A DNA stretch of 64,000 nt from Weeksellaceae bacterium (GTDB lineage Bacteria; Bacteroidota; Bacteroidia; Flavobacteriales; Weeksellaceae): positions 283,576 to 347,575 of the forward strand of contig JAIBEX010000021.1 in the NCBI GenBank assembly GCA_019459455.1. Reading direction: 5' to 3'. This document shows, piece by piece, positions 18,855-28,900 of this stretch (within the stretch, counting starts at the first letter, position 1; each line of letters starts with the position of its first letter). The notes under the pieces are model-generated. The model searched no databases. It had not been told where the DNA came from and was given only the letters and a program-made list of their open reading frames with translations. The position numbers and the translations under genes were made by a program.

Positions 18855-20098
18855 CTTCTTTCAAGTAAGCGGTCAATTTCAGTTTGCGTCTGCAGTGCTT
18901 TGGTAAGGATCTCGAAATATTCCAACTGTGTCATATTCAGCTGTTCCCAGGCATCGTACAACATGAAGAGTTCTTCCGTATTCTGCTCGTAGCCCAACTG
19001 CATGGATTTGTAGTTGTTTTTTAAGGCCGGAATAATGGTGTCTTCATAGAGTTTGAGCTGATTTTTATTCAGGTCCAGTTCGTTACGCATTCCGTAGGCC
19101 ATCCCACTGTATTCGTTGACCATCATTTCTTTCTGTGCCTGCAAGGCTTCTTCTTTCAGTTTGAGGCTTTCAATATTGGCTTTATTCATGCCTGAAGCCC
19201 AGGAAACAAACGGCAGTTTTGCCATCAGCATGAGCGAAAACTGCATGGGCTGGCCACCAAAACCGAACATATTTTCGAATTTCACGCCGAATTCCGGTTT
19301 CAGATTCTGTTTTTCCAGATCCTGTTTCAGTTTTGCAATATTGATTTCCCTATCGATGCCGCGGAGATCACTTCTGTTCTGATAAAATAGATCCTGACCG
19401 AAAGTCTCGAGGGAATAATCATTTAAATTGTATTCAGTCTTGATTTCCAAAGGAGACAGCGCGTCTCTTTCCATGAGGGCATTCAACCGGATCCGGTTGA
19501 CGCGGAGGTCATTCTCGTACATGAGCTGCATGTTTTTGGAACTGCCAAGCGCAGCTTTCGCTTTGTAATAGGCTGATATTTTACCGAGTCCGTTTTTGTA
19601 CCGGATCTCGGCGTTTCTAATCATGAAATCCAGCATCTTTTCGTTTTCCTTTACGACCTTCAGCTTTTTATCCAGGACGATTGAACTGTAATACAGTTTT
19701 TTCGCATCCTGAAAGTTTTCATTGAGGGCCGCATAAAGCTTTTCTTTTTCTACGGAAGACATTGCCTTCATCAGCTTTTCGTTGGCATCGAGTTTTTGTT
19801 TATTGGGAAACATCTGCTCCACAGATACAGCCACGGAACCCATGCCGAGCATTTCGCCATCCCGCTGCCAGAGTTTTGCATTATAAGGCGTCATGAAGAA
19901 ACCGGCACCCACTGTGGGCGGCATCCAGCTTCTTGCGCCTTTGGCTGCAGCATCCATTGACCGGATTTCGGCATTGTACATCTTTACCACCGGATGGTTG
20001 GCTGCAATACTGTCCATTACTGCGGGCAAAGACATTTGCTGAGCATCACTTGGGGTGTACAGCAATGCAATTGCGCCTGTTATTATTAATTTTTTCAT
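18851..20098 (-). CDS. cusC: TolC/CusC-like outer-membrane efflux channel
   Basis: A 415-residue outer-membrane factor with an N-terminal signal (KKLIITGAIALLYTPSDA, before QQMSLPAVM). The rest is the two-repeat helical/strand pattern of the TolC family: long heptad-rich helices such as NEKLMKAMSSVEKEKLYAAL and NMQLMYENDLRVNRIRLNAL, and the late tract MQLGYEQNTEELFMLYDAWE seen in CusC/CzcC proteins. It overlaps the downstream adaptor by 4 bp and follows the pump gene by 18 bp. It supplies the exit duct for the CusA pump, unlike the other RND system here, in which the channel is fused to the pump. Confidence 0.88.
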   Translation of the reverse strand: MKKLIITGAIALLYTPSDAQQMSLPAVMDSIAANHPVVKMYNAEIRSMDAAAKGARSWMPPTVGAGFFMTPYNAKLWQRDGEMLGMGSVAVSVEQMFPNKQKLDANEKLMKAMSSVEKEKLYAALNENFQDAKKLYYSSIVLDKKLKVVKENEKMLDFMIRNAEIRYKNGLGKISAYYKAKAALGSSKNMQLMYENDLRVNRIRLNALMERDALSPLEIKTEYNLNDYSLETFGQDLFYQNRSDLRGIDREINIAKLKQDLEKQNLKPEFGVKFENMFGFGGQPMQFSLMLMAKLPFVSWASGMNKANIESLKLKEEALQAQKEMMVNEYSGMAYGMRNELDLNKNQLKLYEDTIIPALKNNYKSMQLGYEQNTEELFMLYDAWEQLNMTQLEYFEILTKALQTQTEIDRLLERR

Positions 20099-20116
20099 TT
20101 TGTAATCATTTAAGGA

Positions 20117-22075
20117 TTAATGGGAAGCGTCGAGGACGTCAATTTTCCCCAGTTTATTCAGTTCCCATTCTTTCTGCATGTAAAAGATAATGGGTGTTAC
20201 CAAAAGAATGTGAATGGCCGAGGTAAATACGCCACCGACCATCGGTAATACGATTGGTTTCATCATGTCACTTCCCACACCGTGGCTCCACAGGATGGGT
20301 ACGAGTCCGAAGAGCGTCACGCAAACCGTCATAATCTTAGGTCTTAATCTTTTGGCTGCACCGTTGATTACATATTCACGAAGTTCTTCATTGGTAATGG
20401 TCTCCCGTGAGTTTCCATTTTTGGCAATAAGCTGAATCATGGCATCGTTCAGGTAAATGACCATCACGATACCGGTTTCTACCGCAAGTCCGAACAGGGC
20501 AATAAAGCCGACTGCTACAGCTACAGAGAGATTGACGCCCCAAATCGAAATCATAAAGACACCGCCGATTAAGGCAAAAGGAATACTGATGAGATTAAAG
20601 AAAGCTTCACGGTAAGAATTGAATGCAAAGTACATGGAAAGAAAGATCACGATTAATACGAGGGGCATAATCATCTTTAAGGTCTGCTCGCCGCGAATCA
20701 GGTTTTCATACTGGCCGCTCCATTCCACGAAATAGCCTTTGGGCATTTTGGTGACCATGCTGTTGAGTTTTTTCTGTGCTTCTTCTACGGTGCTGCCCAA
20801 ATCCCGGTCACGCACGTTGAACAGAACGGTTCCGCGCAACATTGCGTTTTCCGAATTGATCATTGGAGGACCTTCAGTCAGGCGAACGTCGGCCACTGCA
20901 CTCAGGGGGATGGAACCAAATTCCATCGTTTGCATTGGGAGTCTTCTCAGAGATTCCAAATTATTTCTGAAATCCTGGCCGTACCTGGCGTTTACCGAAA
21001 AGCGCTGTCGGCCTTCCACGGTGGTGGTGAGTTTCATTCCGCCGAGGGCACTTTCCACGACGGCATTTACGTCATCCACACTTAGGCCGTATCTTCCTAT
21101 TTCTTCGCGTTTCACTTCAATATCCACATATTTTCCGCCGGTAATGGGTTCTACATACATGTCCTTAATTCCTTCAATCCCCGTGAGCTCCTTTTTTATT
21201 TTTTCGGAAAGGACTGCGATACTGTCCAGATTCTGTCCATACACCTTCACTCCAACGTCCGTTCTAATCCCTGTTGAAAGCATATTGATCCGGTTGGAAA
21301 TCGGCATGGTCCAGCCATTGGTTACCCCAGGAATCTGCAGTTTGGCATTCAATTCATTAATAAGATCATCTTTTGTAAGGCCGTCACGCCATTCGTCCTG
21401 AGGCTTCAACAAAATAATGGTTTCAATCATGGAGATGGGTGAATTATCTGTCGCCGTGTTGGCTCTTCCTGCTTTTCCGAGGACATGATCCACTTCCGGA
21501 ACTCCTTTAATGATTTTATCCTGTACCTGCAGTAATCTTTTAGCTTCGGAGTTGGAAATATCAGGCAAAGTGACCGGCATAAAGAGCAAAGATCCTTCAT
21601 CTAAGGGCGGCATAAACTCACGGCCGAGGTTCATAATTAAAGGGATGCTGATGAGAAGGGCAAGAATATTGATTCCGAGGGTCGTTTTTTTCCATTCCAT
21701 GCACCAGCGAATGATGGGTTCGTACACCCGCTCCAGGCCCCTGTTTATTGGGTTTTTATTATCGTCCTTAAATTTACCCTTCATAAAAAAGGAGATCAGC
21801 ACCGGTGCAAGGGTAAGCACCAGGATTGCATCAACGATCAGGATAAAGGTTTTGGTAAACGCCAGGGGGTGAAAAAGTTTACCTTCCTGACCTGTCAACA
21901 TAAATACGGGGAGAAAAGAAACCACGATAATCACCGTAGAAAAAAATACGCCTCTGGATACCTGTAAGGATGATTTTTCGATAATCTTCATCCGAATGTC
22001 TTCGGGAATTTTAACGTAACTGTCTTTCTCCTTATCTTTCTTTCTGAATATATTTTTTAACCAGTTGGTTTTCAT
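20117..22075 (-). CDS. cusA: CusA-type RND pump, C-terminal part (split gene)
   Basis: 652 residues equivalent to CusA from transmembrane helix 5 to the end: SRGVFFSTVIIVVSFLPVF, GQEGKLFHPLAFTKT, the second periplasmic half (MPPLDEGSLLFMPVTLPDIS) and helices 7-12 (KIMTVCVTLFGLVPILW). It starts with ATG at 22075, two bases after the stop of the N-terminal part (TAA-CA-ATG) and in a different frame. Residues 1-35 are a charged cytoplasmic linker (KNIFRKKDKEKDSY) that Bacteroidetes CusA proteins have between helices 4 and 5. One extra A in the A5 run at 22085-22089 would join both parts with no stop. The pump may therefore be interrupted, or made in two pieces by coupled translation. Confidence 0.88.
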   Translation of the reverse strand: MKTNWLKNIFRKKDKEKDSYVKIPEDIRMKIIEKSSLQVSRGVFFSTVIIVVSFLPVFMLTGQEGKLFHPLAFTKTFILIVDAILVLTLAPVLISFFMKGKFKDDNKNPINRGLERVYEPIIRWCMEWKKTTLGINILALLISIPLIMNLGREFMPPLDEGSLLFMPVTLPDISNSEAKRLLQVQDKIIKGVPEVDHVLGKAGRANTATDNSPISMIETIILLKPQDEWRDGLTKDDLINELNAKLQIPGVTNGWTMPISNRINMLSTGIRTDVGVKVYGQNLDSIAVLSEKIKKELTGIEGIKDMYVEPITGGKYVDIEVKREEIGRYGLSVDDVNAVVESALGGMKLTTTVEGRQRFSVNARYGQDFRNNLESLRRLPMQTMEFGSIPLSAVADVRLTEGPPMINSENAMLRGTVLFNVRDRDLGSTVEEAQKKLNSMVTKMPKGYFVEWSGQYENLIRGEQTLKMIMPLVLIVIFLSMYFAFNSYREAFFNLISIPFALIGGVFMISIWGVNLSVAVAVGFIALFGLAVETGIVMVIYLNDAMIQLIAKNGNSRETITNEELREYVINGAAKRLRPKIMTVCVTLFGLVPILWSHGVGSDMMKPIVLPMVGGVFTSAIHILLVTPIIFYMQKEWELNKLGKIDVLDASH

Positions 22076-22077
22076 TG

Positions 22078-23361
22078 TTATGGGTTTTTATTTTGATGAT
22101 GGTTCTGCCAATCGGAGAGATTTTTATACGCATTTTCAGACATGATAATTCCGTTATCTACGATCACCCCGATTGCCAGTGCAATTCCGGTAAGCGACAT
22201 AATATTGGAAGAAAGTCCAAACGCATTGAGCAGAATAAAGCTTATGGCAATGGTGACCGGAATCTGAATGATAATGCTGAATGCACTGCGCCAGTGGAAG
22301 AGAAACAGAATAACAATGATGGCCACCACGATAATCTCCTCGATCAGCTTGGTTTTGATATTGTCTATCGCGCCTTCAATAAGGGTACTGCGGTCGTACG
22401 ATGTTTTGAAGGTAACGCCTTCAGGGAGTCCTTTTTCAACGTCCTTCATTTTCTCTTTCACATCGTTGATGACCTTATCTGCATTTTCGCCATAACGCGC
22501 CACTACAATTCCGCCAACGACTTCGCCTTCACCATTCGCGTCGAAAATACCAAGGCGCAAATCGCCACCCATTTGTACAGATCCTATATCTTTCACCCGC
22601 ACAGGAATTCCGTTGTAATTTCCCAAAGCAATTTCTTCGATATCGGCTACGTTCTTAATGTAACCCAGTCCGCGAATGATGTAGGCCATATCGGCCATCT
22701 CAAATTTACGTCCGCCCACATCATTATTGTTGGCTTTTACTTTGTTCATCACATCCATCAGGGAGACGTTATAATACTGCAATTTTACAGGATCTACGAT
22801 AAGTTGGTACTGTTTTTCGAAACCACCAAAAGAAGCTACCTCTGCAACCCCGGAAACCGTCTGCAAGGCAAATTTCACGTACCAGTCCTGAAGGGCGCGC
22901 TGGTCGCCCAGATCCATTTTGGGTGCATCAAAATGGTACCAGAAGACGTGTCCTACGCCGGTACCATCGGGTCCGAGAGTGGGAGTGACGTCTTGCGGCA
23001 GTAAGCGCTGGGCATAATTAAGCCGTTCCATCACGCGGGTTCTGGCCCAGTAAATATCCACGTTATCTTCAAAAATGACGTACACGAAGCTCATCCCAAA
23101 CATGGATGAGGCTCGGATATTCTTAATTTTCGGAATTCCCTGAAGGTTGCTGACCAAAGGGAAGGTCACCTGATCTTCAATAATCTGGGGACTTCTGCCC
23201 ATCCACTCCGTAAAAACGATGACCTGGTTCTCACTCAGATCCGGAATGGCATCGATGGGATTGTCCCTTACCGCAAAAATACCCCAGATAAAAAGGCCTA
23301 TTGCTATCAGCAAAACGAAATACCTGTTGCGGAGGGACAGTTTGATTAAATTTTGAATCAT
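22078..23361 (-). CDS. cusA: CusA-type RND pump, N-terminal part (split gene)
   Basis: 427 residues covering helices 1-4 and the first periplasmic half of an HME-RND pump: start MIQNLIKLSLRNRYFVLLIA, then VTFPLVSNLQGIPKIKNIRA, and helix 4 ALAIGVIVDNGIIMSENAY. The AIG-IVD pattern is closer to Cu/Ag (CusA) than to the DFG-IVD pattern of the pump at 5270-9598. It ends in the cytoplasmic loop after helix 4 with QNHHQNKNP and TAA at 22080-22078. It follows the DUF3347 lipoprotein gene by 14 bp. See the C-terminal part for the frame relationship. Without the downstream part it could not function as a transporter. Confidence 0.88.
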   Translation of the reverse strand: MIQNLIKLSLRNRYFVLLIAIGLFIWGIFAVRDNPIDAIPDLSENQVIVFTEWMGRSPQIIEDQVTFPLVSNLQGIPKIKNIRASSMFGMSFVYVIFEDNVDIYWARTRVMERLNYAQRLLPQDVTPTLGPDGTGVGHVFWYHFDAPKMDLGDQRALQDWYVKFALQTVSGVAEVASFGGFEKQYQLIVDPVKLQYYNVSLMDVMNKVKANNNDVGGRKFEMADMAYIIRGLGYIKNVADIEEIALGNYNGIPVRVKDIGSVQMGGDLRLGIFDANGEGEVVGGIVVARYGENADKVINDVKEKMKDVEKGLPEGVTFKTSYDRSTLIEGAIDNIKTKLIEEIIVVAIIVILFLFHWRSAFSIIIQIPVTIAISFILLNAFGLSSNIMSLTGIALAIGVIVDNGIIMSENAYKNLSDWQNHHQNKNP

Positions 23362-23375
23362 GGTTCTGTGCGGTT

Positions 23376-23999
23376 TTACTTAATTTCTTCCTGAACCTCG
23401 CCACAAGACAGCATTTCTTTGCCGTAATAAGGATTCTTTACCTCACGTGAATCGCTAAGCCAAAAAGCGCCTTTGTTATCGTTATACATTGGACAAAATA
23501 CTTTATAAACCGGTTTTGGAGATCCGAAGTCTTTCAGCAGGTCGTAAAAATCTGCACTCAATAAATCTAAATGTTCTCTCTGATGACCGATCTCACCGGC
23601 ATTATCTGCAATGTGCTGTGCGTGCTCTCTGATACTGGCTTCCAGTTCTGCAAATTCTTTTTTCTGTTCAGCGGAAAACCCGTTTCTGTCTATTTTAGGC
23701 AATGCCTCCATTATTCCTTTAGCAGCACTGACTGCTTCTTTATCGTCGTCACCTGAGAGCGCAAAAGTGAGGTGGGTATAATGGGAATAGAGTTCTGTAA
23801 GATTTGCGGAAGTTTTTTTTGCGTCGGTAACGGTTACCTTTGCATCCATAGGCATATCGCCCATCGCCGCACTGTCGGACATTGTACTCATGTCATGTTG
23901 CATGGTTGTGCCAGTGGCTATTTTCTGTTCTTTGTTTTCTTTACATGAAGTGAATGCAAAAGTGCCGATTGCCAAAAGGCTGAATAGTATTGTTTTCAT
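23376..23999 (-). CDS. DUF3347 lipoprotein of the copper operon
   Basis: A 207-residue exported protein with a lipobox (FAFTSC, Cys near 19). After a Met/Asp/Ser-rich spacer (MQHDMSTMSDSAAMGDMPMD) it has the DUF3347 helical domain (LTELYSHYTHLTFALSGDD to SADFYDLL) and a C-terminal motif FCPMYNDNKGAFWLSD...MLSCGEV, with Cys and Met that resemble a metal site. DUF3347 domains in Bacteroidetes occur beside or fused to Cus adaptors, so a periplasmic copper-binding helper is plausible; the function is not established. It lies between the TRASH-like lipoprotein gene and cusA with short gaps, in one operon. Confidence 0.85.
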   Translation of the reverse strand: MKTILFSLLAIGTFAFTSCKENKEQKIATGTTMQHDMSTMSDSAAMGDMPMDAKVTVTDAKKTSANLTELYSHYTHLTFALSGDDDKEAVSAAKGIMEALPKIDRNGFSAEQKKEFAELEASIREHAQHIADNAGEIGHQREHLDLLSADFYDLLKDFGSPKPVYKVFCPMYNDNKGAFWLSDSREVKNPYYGKEMLSCGEVQEEIK

Positions 24000-24025
24000 T
24001 ATTTTATCAGGTTAAAGGTTATTGA

Positions 24026-24409
24026 TTATTTTTTAAAAAAGGCTTCGTAGTTTGCTTTATTTTCGAAGTACACGACATTATCATTTTTATCAGAGATCGC
24101 AATAATTGCGGTTGCTTTATCGATGAGTTGATGAGATATGGGATCGTATGCCATGCGGGCATTTTCTTCCTGCGGGATTCTGAGTTTGCAGTTTTCACAG
24201 CAACCATAATAGGTTTTGCCGTCATGTTTTACTTCGAGCTGTTTTTTGCCCATATAGGCATTGTTTACCATACATACCTGATCGTTGGGAACAATGTCAC
24301 CGGTGGTGAACTTTGCGACCGCAATTTGTGTGATTTCAGCTTTTGAATTGTTGCAGGAAACGAGGAACACCGCTATAAAAGCGAGTATTCCCAAAAGAAT
24401 ATTCTTCAT
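24026..24409 (-). CDS. TRASH/YHS-like metal-binding lipoprotein
   Basis: A 127-residue lipoprotein (VFLVSC lipobox near residue 19). The core reads QVCMVNNAYMGKKQLEVK then GKTYYGCCENCKLRI: one Cys, then CC-x2-C, the pattern of TRASH-type treble-clef metal-binding domains, which bind copper, zinc or mercury in sensors and chaperones. The C-terminal part (KATAIIAISDKNDNVVYF) probably forms a small beta domain. It is the first gene of the run that continues through cusA to the multicopper oxidase. The candidate operator at 24502-24521 lies 93-112 bp before its start. It may deliver metal to the pump, which is inference. Confidence 0.75.
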   Translation of the reverse strand: MKNILLGILAFIAVFLVSCNNSKAEITQIAVAKFTTGDIVPNDQVCMVNNAYMGKKQLEVKHDGKTYYGCCENCKLRIPQEENARMAYDPISHQLIDKATAIIAISDKNDNVVYFENKANYEAFFKK

Positions 24410-24501
24410 TAAATTTTATATTACAGGTTAATAGTGAGCCTCTGTGTTTAGAAACTGATTACGGGCATCCTGATCTTCAAATTGTCCTTGCTCCAAAAGG
24501 A

Positions 24502-24521
24502 AAATCTTTTATGAAAGATTT
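24502..24521. promoter_or_regulatory. Candidate operator palindrome upstream of the cus/cop operon
   Basis: The perfect inverted repeat AAATCTTT-TATG-AAAGATTT has the core CTTTTATGAAAG (24506-24517), identical in sequence, orientation and loop to the palindrome at 10060-10077. It lies within the 224-bp gap before the gene at 24026-24409. I could not place a convincing TAnnTTTG promoter next to it. Confidence 0.45.
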
Positions 24522-24633
24522 ATTTTTAAAGGCAAAGTTGATTTTCAAAGGAAGATACAGCGCTGATAAGTCATCAGGGATAAAGTGTTAAAAACTTCAC
24601 GACCAGGCATAATTCGGGCTGTAAAAGAAGGTA

Positions 24634-25050
24634 TTAACCTATTTTTGGCGGTTGCCAAATGGTATGGAATCCACCTGAGTAATGGGGATTCTGATAATAG
24701 AAACTGGAGTTGTTGCTGTAGTAAGCGGAGGCTTCATTTTTGGCATCCTCTAGGAAATTACTGTAGGCTAAAAGGGTGTATTGAGCAGAGCTGCAAAGGT
24801 TCCCGCTGCAGTTTCCTGAGCATCCTTCGGTTTGACAATTGTGAGATTGGGGGTGACAGCACTCATCTTTGCAATCGCCGCTGTCGCAAGACGGATGAAA
24901 TTTCGTAAATGACTGTTTGATGAAAGTTTTAGCATGTGCCTCTGATTTAAAAACCTGCTTATCCTTTTTGCTGCAAGCTAAGGAAATCCCCGGCGCCAGA
25001 AATAACGCGAGTGTGAGGGAAAGCAACAGTATTTTAAAATTTCCGTGCAT
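24634..25050 (-). CDS. Secreted Cys-rich protein with IWQPPKI tail
   Basis: A 138-residue exported protein (signal LLLSLTLALFLAPGISLACS). The mature part is rich in Cys and His: HPSCDSGDCKDECCHPQSHN and CQTEGCSGNCSGNLCSS. After a Tyr/Asn/Ser-rich stretch (YYSNNSSFYYQNPHYSGG) it ends IWQPPKIG, nearly the same tail as the protein at 9712-10032. The bodies of the two proteins do not align otherwise. It lies 224 bp upstream of the copper operon and may be transcribed separately. A periplasmic metal-sequestering role is inferred from composition. No named family was recognised with confidence. Confidence 0.7.
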   Translation of the reverse strand: MHGNFKILLLSLTLALFLAPGISLACSKKDKQVFKSEAHAKTFIKQSFTKFHPSCDSGDCKDECCHPQSHNCQTEGCSGNCSGNLCSSAQYTLLAYSNFLEDAKNEASAYYSNNSSFYYQNPHYSGGFHTIWQPPKIG

Positions 25051-25201
25051 TATAAAGTAAAACAGTACAAATGTAGGAAATTATTTTAGAAGTTAAATTT
25101 GTTTAGGGATAATTAACATAGTAAGTGACTCGACAACTAACAGAGATTAACAGCTTAGAAATTGGCAAGGGCGTATCATCCAGATTTGTCTTAGGCCGCA
25201 T

Positions 25202-25912
25202 TCACGCCAGTGTTTTCTCCAGTTTTTCTTTCCATTTCTGCCAGTCGGGGAAGATTTTTGCCTGGAGGTCGTAAAAGTCTTTGGTGTGGTTGCGGATTAC
25301 AAGGTGACAGAGTTCGTGAACCATTACATACTCGATGCATGCTTTTGGTGCTTTTACCAATTCGGTGTTGAGTGTGATTTTTCCATTGCGGGTGCAGCTT
25401 CCCCACCTTTTTTCCATCCATTTTATTACCATGTGCGGTTTGGTTATATGGTATTGGGTAAAGAGGTTTAGTTTTTCTGTCAATGCCTGATCAAATATCG
25501 AGGTGGCTTTTTGTCTGTACCAATTTTTTATTATTTTCTCTACCGCTTTCGAATCTGAGTCTCCTGTATAAACGATCATTTTTCCGCGGTATAATTTGAC
25601 TGAAGGACTTTCAGCCTTTTCAATCTGCAATAGATACTGTCGGCCCAAATAAAGGTGCGTTTCGCCATTCAGATATTTGCGTTCTGTTATTACCGGTCTG
25701 TAACTTTCAAACTGATCCTGCTGTTTTAAAATCCATTTTGATTTCAGTTTCAGTTTTTCTTCGATATCCGACATTTTTGATCCTAAAGGTGCAGTTACTT
25801 TCACGGATAAATCAGGAAAAACTTTTATTCCCAAAGTTTTTCTTTCTGTAAATACCAGATTATATCTGATCTCCCTGGTACCGTAGCGTAGTATGGTTTC
25901 AGTTGTTTTCAT
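25202..25912 (-). CDS. YgjP-like zinc metallopeptidase (DUF45)
   Basis: A 236-residue soluble protein. The zinc-peptidase motif HELCHLVIRNHTKDFYD lies near residues 195-211, with W-E-KRWGSCTRNGKI just before it, the arrangement of the YgjP/DUF45 (M48-related, SprT-like) family. Its ATG overlaps the hsdR stop in TAATG, so the two are translationally coupled. DUF45 proteases often follow hsdR in type I restriction loci; whether they control the endonuclease by proteolysis is suspected, not shown. It is the last gene of the hsd run, 151 bp right of the end of the metal block. Confidence 0.88.
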   Translation of the reverse strand: MKTTETILRYGTREIRYNLVFTERKTLGIKVFPDLSVKVTAPLGSKMSDIEEKLKLKSKWILKQQDQFESYRPVITERKYLNGETHLYLGRQYLLQIEKAESPSVKLYRGKMIVYTGDSDSKAVEKIIKNWYRQKATSIFDQALTEKLNLFTQYHITKPHMVIKWMEKRWGSCTRNGKITLNTELVKAPKACIEYVMVHELCHLVIRNHTKDFYDLQAKIFPDWQKWKEKLEKTLA

Positions 25913-28900
25913 TAACTGTAACGCACTTTTGCAATTTTGAGGACTTCTTCAATGATTTCGTCAATTGTATCGAAAGGCATTGTGATCTCATATTTCTGCT
26001 GTGCATCAAAGAGGTAGTCGTCCAATTTAATGCGGAGGGCATTTTCAATTTCTACATTGGTCTGCCAATCGACTATTAAAGCGTCATCTTCATAGATCAC
26101 TTCGCGGATCTGATCTTCCAGTTCCAGTGCAAGCTGAGCCTCTAGGTCCTTATGATCCGGGAGCTTTTCGAATATCTCTTTAGCTACGTTATCCAGAATA
26201 TTGAAATATGCAACGGCATTTGGCCGGCCTTCCAATGCCCGGGGGATATTTGCCTGTTTTCCGGAAAAGAATACTTTTTCCAGATCCTGCACCTTAGCCA
26301 GGTATTCGGCTTCGTCAATCCGTCTCTGTCGATACTCTTCAATGGTTTCTTTGATGAGTGCTGAGAGTTTGGTATAGTAGAATGAATCCTCATTCATTTT
26401 GACGTTTATGGCCTTAATGGTGCGGGAAGCAATATGGTCTGCTTTAGCTGCTTTCCCCTGTATTTTTTCTACTTCATTTGCCCGCTGCTCTTTGTCGAAA
26501 ATGTTCACCAGCTGGGTAATTTTCAAAACTTCGCCTTCGGTAGTGATGTGTTTGTCGATGAGTTTCTGCACCTGAGCTTCGTACTCGCTGTAGTCCAATT
26601 CATCAAAATAACGGCGCTGCACATCGACGCGCAGTTTCAAAAAGAATTTTGCATCCTTTTTATACCGGTCGATCAGCTTCTCATTTTTAATGTCATTAAA
26701 ATCTACAGAGGACATCGCCAACTTAAAGAGGCGGATAAAGAAGGACAGTTTTTCATAAAACCTGTGCCTGATGCTTTCGTCATTCAATAATTCTGAATAT
26801 GCTTCGGCATCGTATTTATTTTTGACCTCTTTGAAAATATCCCACACCTCGGAATGGGTCTGAGGCAGTTTTTCAATTTCTTTGTTGATGTTAATCAGGG
26901 TTCCTACCAATTCTTCTTCATCAAACTCCGAGAGGCCGCTGTAGGTATTCAGGGCACTGTCCAGATTTTCAAGATTTCCGTAATAATCGATGATATAGCC
27001 GTAATCTTTACCCTCTGCATTTCTGTTTACCCTGGCAATGGCCTGTAACAAGGTGTGTTCTTTCAAACTTCTTGTGAGATAGAGCACCTGTGCCACCGGG
27101 GCATCAAAACCTGTCAATAATTTATCTACTACAATCATGATTTCAGGTTTGTCCTGTTTCTTAAAGGAATTGATCAGGGCTTCTTCATATTTTTTGGATG
27201 TTCCGTATTTATCCATCATGGATTTATAGAACTTCTTCACCAGATCTTCATTTTCTTCGAAAGCATCATCATTGTTTTCCCTCGTATCGGGTGGAGATAC
27301 GACCACTTCCGCTGACACTTTGCCGATTTCCCGTAAGTATTCCCGGTAGCGAATGGCTGTGGTTTTACTTGGCGTTACGAGCATTCCTTTGAAGCCCGTC
27401 CCCTGGAAGTTGGTCACGAAATGTTCTGTAATATCCCAGGCGCGGGCATAAATGACCTGATCGGCCTGATTGAGTTGGTTTGTGGTGCTGTATTTTCGCT
27501 TGAGTTTTGCTTTGCCGTATTTGGTTAAGGGTTCTGAAACTTTATCAAAGAAGGTATCTAAAGGATTGGCATTGACTTCGATTAAATTGTGACGGCCTTC
27601 GTAAAGCAATGGCACCACGGCTTTATCTGCTACCGCATCTGTAATTGAATACACATCGATAAGTCCGCCGAATTTACCGGCAGTACTTTTCTCCTTTTTC
27701 ATCAGTGGGGTTCCGGTAAATGCCACAAAGCAAGCGTTTGGAAATGCTTTCCGCATCTTGACATTGAAAGTACCATACTGACTTCGGTGTCCTTCATCCA
27801 CCAACACAAAAATGTCAGGGGAAGAGAACCCTTCTTTTTCCTGATTCACCGCTGCTTCAAATTTGTTGATAATGGTTGTTATCACTTCGTCTGAAGGGTC
27901 TTTCAGCAATTCTACCAAATGTTTACCTGTGAGTGCGTTTACTACGGGCACTTCACATTTTTTAAATGTTTTTGTAATCTGGTCATCCAGATCGATCCGG
28001 TCCGTTACCAAAACAATCTTAGGATTTTTAATTGATTTGTCTGCTGCAATGAGCTGTGCCAGCATTACCATCGTAAGAGATTTGCCGCTGCCCTGGGTAT
28101 GCCAGATCACGCCGCCTGTTCTGCGACCGTTGGGATCCTTCACGGCAATTTTCTTCAGGGTTTCCCTGATTGCAAAATACTGCTGATAGCGGGCTATTTT
28201 CTTTACACCATCATCATAGAGAATGTAGTTGTATATCAGGTCCAGCAAACGTTCTTTCTGACCAATACTGAAGAGGAGCTTATCCTGTTCAGTCACCAGA
28301 ATCTCCTCTTTTTCCAGTTCGTTGAAGTGCTGTAGTACACTGTAATAGCGCTGCCGAAATATCTGTGATCTTTCGTTGTCCGGAAGGGGATTGTTTTTCA
28401 GCATCTTCAACGTATCGGCATAATGCTGACCTTCTTCTTTTGTCCTGAACACTTCTTTCCATACGCTCCAGAATTTTTTAGAAGTTGCTGTCGTCGCATA
28501 ACTCGCCTCATTGACTGCCAAAGACAAAAGGATATTAGAATATAGATACAGGCCACGGATGCCCTCTTCCTGCTGGTTGCGCATGTGCTGTGAAACGGCT
28601 TCTTCCAGAGGATTTTTTATGGCATTGGTTTTACATTCAATCACGATCATGGGGATGCCATTGATGAAAATTACAATATCGGGCCGATAGGTATCATTCC
28701 GGTCGGTTCTTGCTACCGCATATTCTTCAGTGACATGGAAACAATTGTTCAGGGGATTCTTCCAGTCGATGTATTTAAATGAGAACGATTTTTTGTCGCC
28801 CAAGACGGTTTGCTCAAAACTTTTGCCCAAAGTAATGAGGTCGTAAAAGGCTTCGTTAGCACTGATGTAGCCATCCTGCACCGGTAAATCCCGAAGTTCA

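Noticed and set aside
22078..22100. Programmed -1 frameshift signal in cusA
   Set aside because: The stretch reads T-AAA-AAC in the first frame, so the P-site codon would re-pair with TAA, not a matching A-AAA-AAC slip. A one-base indel in the A5 run is simpler; retained only as a split gene.
24502..24521. Palindrome as a terminator
   Set aside because: It has no GC-rich stem and no T-run on the minus strand in the right place, and it lies in an operon head, so an operator is a better reading.
25191..25421. Minus-strand frame across the DUF45 gene end
   Set aside because: It is a different frame inside the metallopeptidase gene, whose HELCH motif is clear; no independent support.
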